A DNA stretch of 32,586 nucleotides from Streptomyces wedmorensis (lineage in GTDB: Bacteria; Actinomycetota; Actinomycetes; Streptomycetales; Streptomycetaceae), in NCBI RefSeq assembly GCF_000716445.1, contig NZ_JNWK01000074.1:1-32586 (forward strand), given 5' to 3'. Shown one piece after another: positions 30,968 to 32,586 of the stretch (positions are counted from its first letter, which is position 1; each line of letters begins with the position of its first letter). Under the pieces are notes generated by a model that saw only the letters and a list, made by a program, of their open reading frames with translations, was not told where the DNA came from and did no database searches. A program made the position numbers and the translations under genes.

Positions 30968-31011
30968 GTCTGCCGAGTCGCCACCCGGGGTCTGTCGAGT
31001 CGCCACCCGGG
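30968..31011. repeat. 22-bp tandem repeat
   Basis: Copies at 30968-30989 and 30990-31011 differ at one base. The unit starts GTCTGCCGAGTCGCC. Non-coding. Confidence 0.85.
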
Positions 31012-31037
31012 AGGTGGTCCGGTGCGGGAGTGGGTCG

Positions 31038-31061
31038 GGTCCGCTCGGCGGTCCGCTCGGC
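31038..31061. repeat. 12-bp tandem repeat
   Basis: GGTCCGCTCGGC occurs twice in direct succession (31038-31049, 31050-31061). Non-coding. Confidence 0.85.
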
Positions 31062-31375
31062 CTGTCCGACCCGGCATCGCTCGACGTGTCCACGTGCGGG
31101 GGCCTGGCTGTTCGGCGCGCCCGTCGCCGACGCCGGGATCGTGGCGCTGCCCCGCCCGCGTTCTGACTCCGGTCGCCTGGGAGGCCCGGCCGACCACCGG
31201 CCGCCCCGGGTCGCTTCGCCCTCGCCGTCGGCCTGTACGCCGCTCTGCCCGCGCCCGGCACGGCGTGGGGTCGTGGCCCCGGCGGCTCGGGTGCCCATCG
31301 GGCCCTCGCCGCCCGGTACGTCCTGGGTCTCCCGTGGGTCCAGGGAAACCCGGGACGCTCCCAGGAACTCCCTCT

Positions 31376-31404
31376 TTGCATTTACCAGCGTCTGCAACTA
31401 TTGT
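31376..31404 (+). promoter_or_regulatory. Promoter upstream of the aldo/keto reductase
   Basis: TTGCAT (31376-31381) and TATTGT (31399-31404) are 17 bp apart in an AT-rich island. Transcription would start near 31411, leaving a leader of about 140 nt before the ATG at 31554. Confidence 0.65.
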
Positions 31405-31414
31405 CTACGAAAGT
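31397..31414. promoter_or_regulatory. Operator-like dyad over the reductase -10
   Basis: ACTATTGTCTACGAAAGT is an imperfect 18-bp dyad (ACTnTnGT-nn-ACnAnAGT). It covers the -10, as expected for a repressor site of MarR or HxlR type. The regulator is not identified. Confidence 0.45.
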
Positions 31415-31432
31415 AAGGAGCGCCTGCATCTG

Positions 31433-31543
31433 ATGTTTCGGCTGTGGCGCCCGCGCAACCGGTGGGTCACCCCTTCCACCCGGTGCCGAGGCTCCCCGTT
31501 CGCGAGCCGAGGCGCCCCGTGGGGCCCACCCTCACCCTCGTAA
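31433..31543 (+). CDS. Possible 36-codon leader ORF
   Basis: An ATG at 31433 opens a 36-codon frame (FRLWRPRNRWVTPSTRCRG, then a Pro/Ser-rich end) that stops at a TAA 10 nt before the reductase start. It lies inside the predicted mRNA leader. An AAGGAG at 31415-31420 is 12 nt upstream, a rather long spacing. It may be a translated leader peptide or chance. Confidence 0.25.
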   Translation: MFRLWRPRNRWVTPSTRCRGSPFASRGAPWGPPSPS

Positions 31544-31553
31544 AGGCACTGTC

Positions 31554-32564
31554 ATGTCGCTCAAGGAAATCCTTCCCGGCCCCCTCGGCTTCGGCACCGC
31601 ACCGCTCGGCAACATGTTCCGCGCGATTCCGGACGAGGAGGCGCGCGCCACGGTCGAAGCGGCCTGGGATCAAGGCGTCCGGTTCTTCGACACCGCTCCC
31701 TTCTACGGCGCAGGGCTGGCGGAGACCCGGCTCGGAGAGGTGCTGGCCGCCAAGCCCCGCGACTCGTACGTCCTGTCCACCAAGGTCGGACGGGTGGTCC
31801 TCGACGAGCACGAGACCGCCGCCCGCGACCTCGGGGAGAAGGGCGGGCTGTTCGAGCACGGCAACCCGAACAAGATCGTCCACGAGTGGACCGCGGAGGC
31901 CACCGAGCGGTCGATCGAGGACAGCCTCAGGCGCCTCGGCACAGACCGCCTGGACGTCGTCTGGGTCCACGACATCGCCCAGGACTTCCACGGCGACCAG
32001 TGGCTCCGGAAGTTCGAGGAGGCCCGCACGGGGGCCTTCCGCGTCCTGTCCCGCCTGCGCGACGAGGGTGTCATCAGGGCTTGGGGCCTCGGTGTCAACC
32101 GCACCGAACCCATCGAGCTGACCCTCGCCCTCGACGAGCCGCGGCCCGACGGCTTCCTGCTCGCCGGCCGCTACACCCTCCTCGACCACGGGCACGCCCT
32201 GCAGCGCCTGCTGCCCATGGCGCAGGAGCAGGACGTCGACATGGTCGTCGGCGGTCCCTACAGCTCCGGCATCCTCGCCGGCGGCACCCACTTCGAGTAC
32301 CAGCAGGCACCGGCCGAGATCATCGAGCGCGTCGGGAAGCTCAAGGCGCTGACCGAGAAGCACGGCATCGGCATCAAGTCCGCGGCCCTGCAGTTCTCCC
32401 TCGCCCACCCGGCGGCCGCCGCCGTCATCCCCGGCGCCACGCGGCCCAGCCGTATCGCCGAGGACACCGCGGCCCTGGCCGAGACCGTCCCCTCCGCGTT
32501 CTGGACGGACCTGCGCGAGGCCGGCCTGGTCAGCCCCGCCGCCCCGCTCCCGAACAACGCCTGA
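31554..32564 (+). CDS. Aldo/keto reductase, D-threo-aldose / pyridoxal 4-dehydrogenase-like
   Basis: A 336-residue NAD(P)-dependent oxidoreductase with a TIM-barrel fold. The catalytic tetrad is visible: D46 and Y51 in FFDTAPFYG, K77 in STKVG, H139 in VWVHD. The N-terminus (LGFGTAPLGNMFRAIPDEEARATVEAAWDQGVRFFDTAPFYG) is characteristic of the subgroup with D-threo-aldose (L-fucose) 1-dehydrogenase and pyridoxal 4-dehydrogenase. The late cofactor region is SLAHPAAAAVIPGATRPSRIAED. The ATG at 31554 has AAAGG 7 nt upstream. A strong promoter and dyad lie about 150 bp upstream. Adjacency to the ThuA-like gene suggests sugar oxidation, but a pyridoxal role cannot be excluded. Confidence 0.9.
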   Translation: MSLKEILPGPLGFGTAPLGNMFRAIPDEEARATVEAAWDQGVRFFDTAPFYGAGLAETRLGEVLAAKPRDSYVLSTKVGRVVLDEHETAARDLGEKGGLFEHGNPNKIVHEWTAEATERSIEDSLRRLGTDRLDVVWVHDIAQDFHGDQWLRKFEEARTGAFRVLSRLRDEGVIRAWGLGVNRTEPIELTLALDEPRPDGFLLAGRYTLLDHGHALQRLLPMAQEQDVDMVVGGPYSSGILAGGTHFEYQQAPAEIIERVGKLKALTEKHGIGIKSAALQFSLAHPAAAAVIPGATRPSRIAEDTAALAETVPSAFWTDLREAGLVSPAAPLPNNA

Positions 32565-32566
32565 CA

Positions 32567-32586
32567 CCCCCCCCCCCCCCGCCCCC
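32567..32586. repeat. C homopolymer at the window end
   Basis: Fourteen C residues, one G and five C residues end the window, directly after the reductase stop. This looks like a contig end or a homopolymer that assembly could not resolve. Confidence 0.8.

Larger units (their letters stand above)
30827..31553. other. 727-bp gene-poor stretch
   Basis: I see no convincing gene here. Open frames exist on both strands, but they are Arg/Pro/Gly low-complexity without a Shine-Dalgarno or domain. The stretch holds the ThuA terminator, two small tandem repeats (30968-31011 and 31038-31061) and, from 31376, the promoter and leader of the aldo/keto reductase gene. Confidence 0.6.

Noticed and set aside
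30664..31197. A minus-strand frame in the gene-poor stretch as a gene
   Set aside because: It has a Pro/Arg/Thr low-complexity translation, no ribosome site and overlaps the end of the ThuA-like gene. Not supported.

Overview
The window is very GC-rich with strong third-position GC bias, many GTG starts, actinobacterial iron boxes, a streptophobe-family membrane protein and a DUF6777 protein. Together these point to a Streptomyces chromosome. I see no tRNA, rRNA, CRISPR array, transposase, integrase or phage gene. The window ends in a run of C, which looks like a contig end.

Layout. (1) 1-1269: a DUF1876 gene convergent with a CBS-CBS-BON protein, two small proteins of the stress or dormancy type. 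(2) 1456-4689: a secreted beta-propeller and a secreted GH5 glycosidase with an unusual Cys-repeat tail, ending at a near-perfect bidirectional terminator. Facing them are a secreted M19 dipeptidase-like enzyme fused to a discoidin domain and a TetR regulator (4763-7552). (3) 7646-10004: a lipoprotein divergent from an HhH / coiled-coil / membrane protein. (4) 10023-13311: a GntR/FCD regulator, a CaiB-type CoA-transferase and, divergently, glutaryl-CoA dehydrogenase. This is a probable glutarate catabolic module with two matching operator dyads in the divergent promoter. (5) 13333-15759: an FBP-type zinc-finger protein, a MocR regulator with repeated half-sites over its start, and a small orphan gene. 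(6) 15812-20056: a ferric-siderophore ABC uptake system with two iron boxes. (7) 20078-27493: a DUF6777 protein, a streptophobe, and an operon of FHA-ABC transporter, PTxVV-motif protein and Ser/Thr kinase, which resembles the mycobacterial PknF-Rv1747 pair with one added partner. (8) 27597-32564: a TetR gene, a class II aldolase with an operator inside its promoter, DUF3626, a ThuA-like protein and an aldo/keto reductase. A 727-bp gene-poor stretch precedes the reductase.

The best candidates for something under-described are: the kinase / PTxVV adaptor / FHA-ABC set; the regulatory architecture of the glutarate module; the MocR half-site array with its orphan small gene; the TetR operator embedded in the aldolase promoter; and the leaderless-type promoters, one built on a 22-bp duplication. 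All functions are inferred from sequence patterns read by eye; no database search was run.
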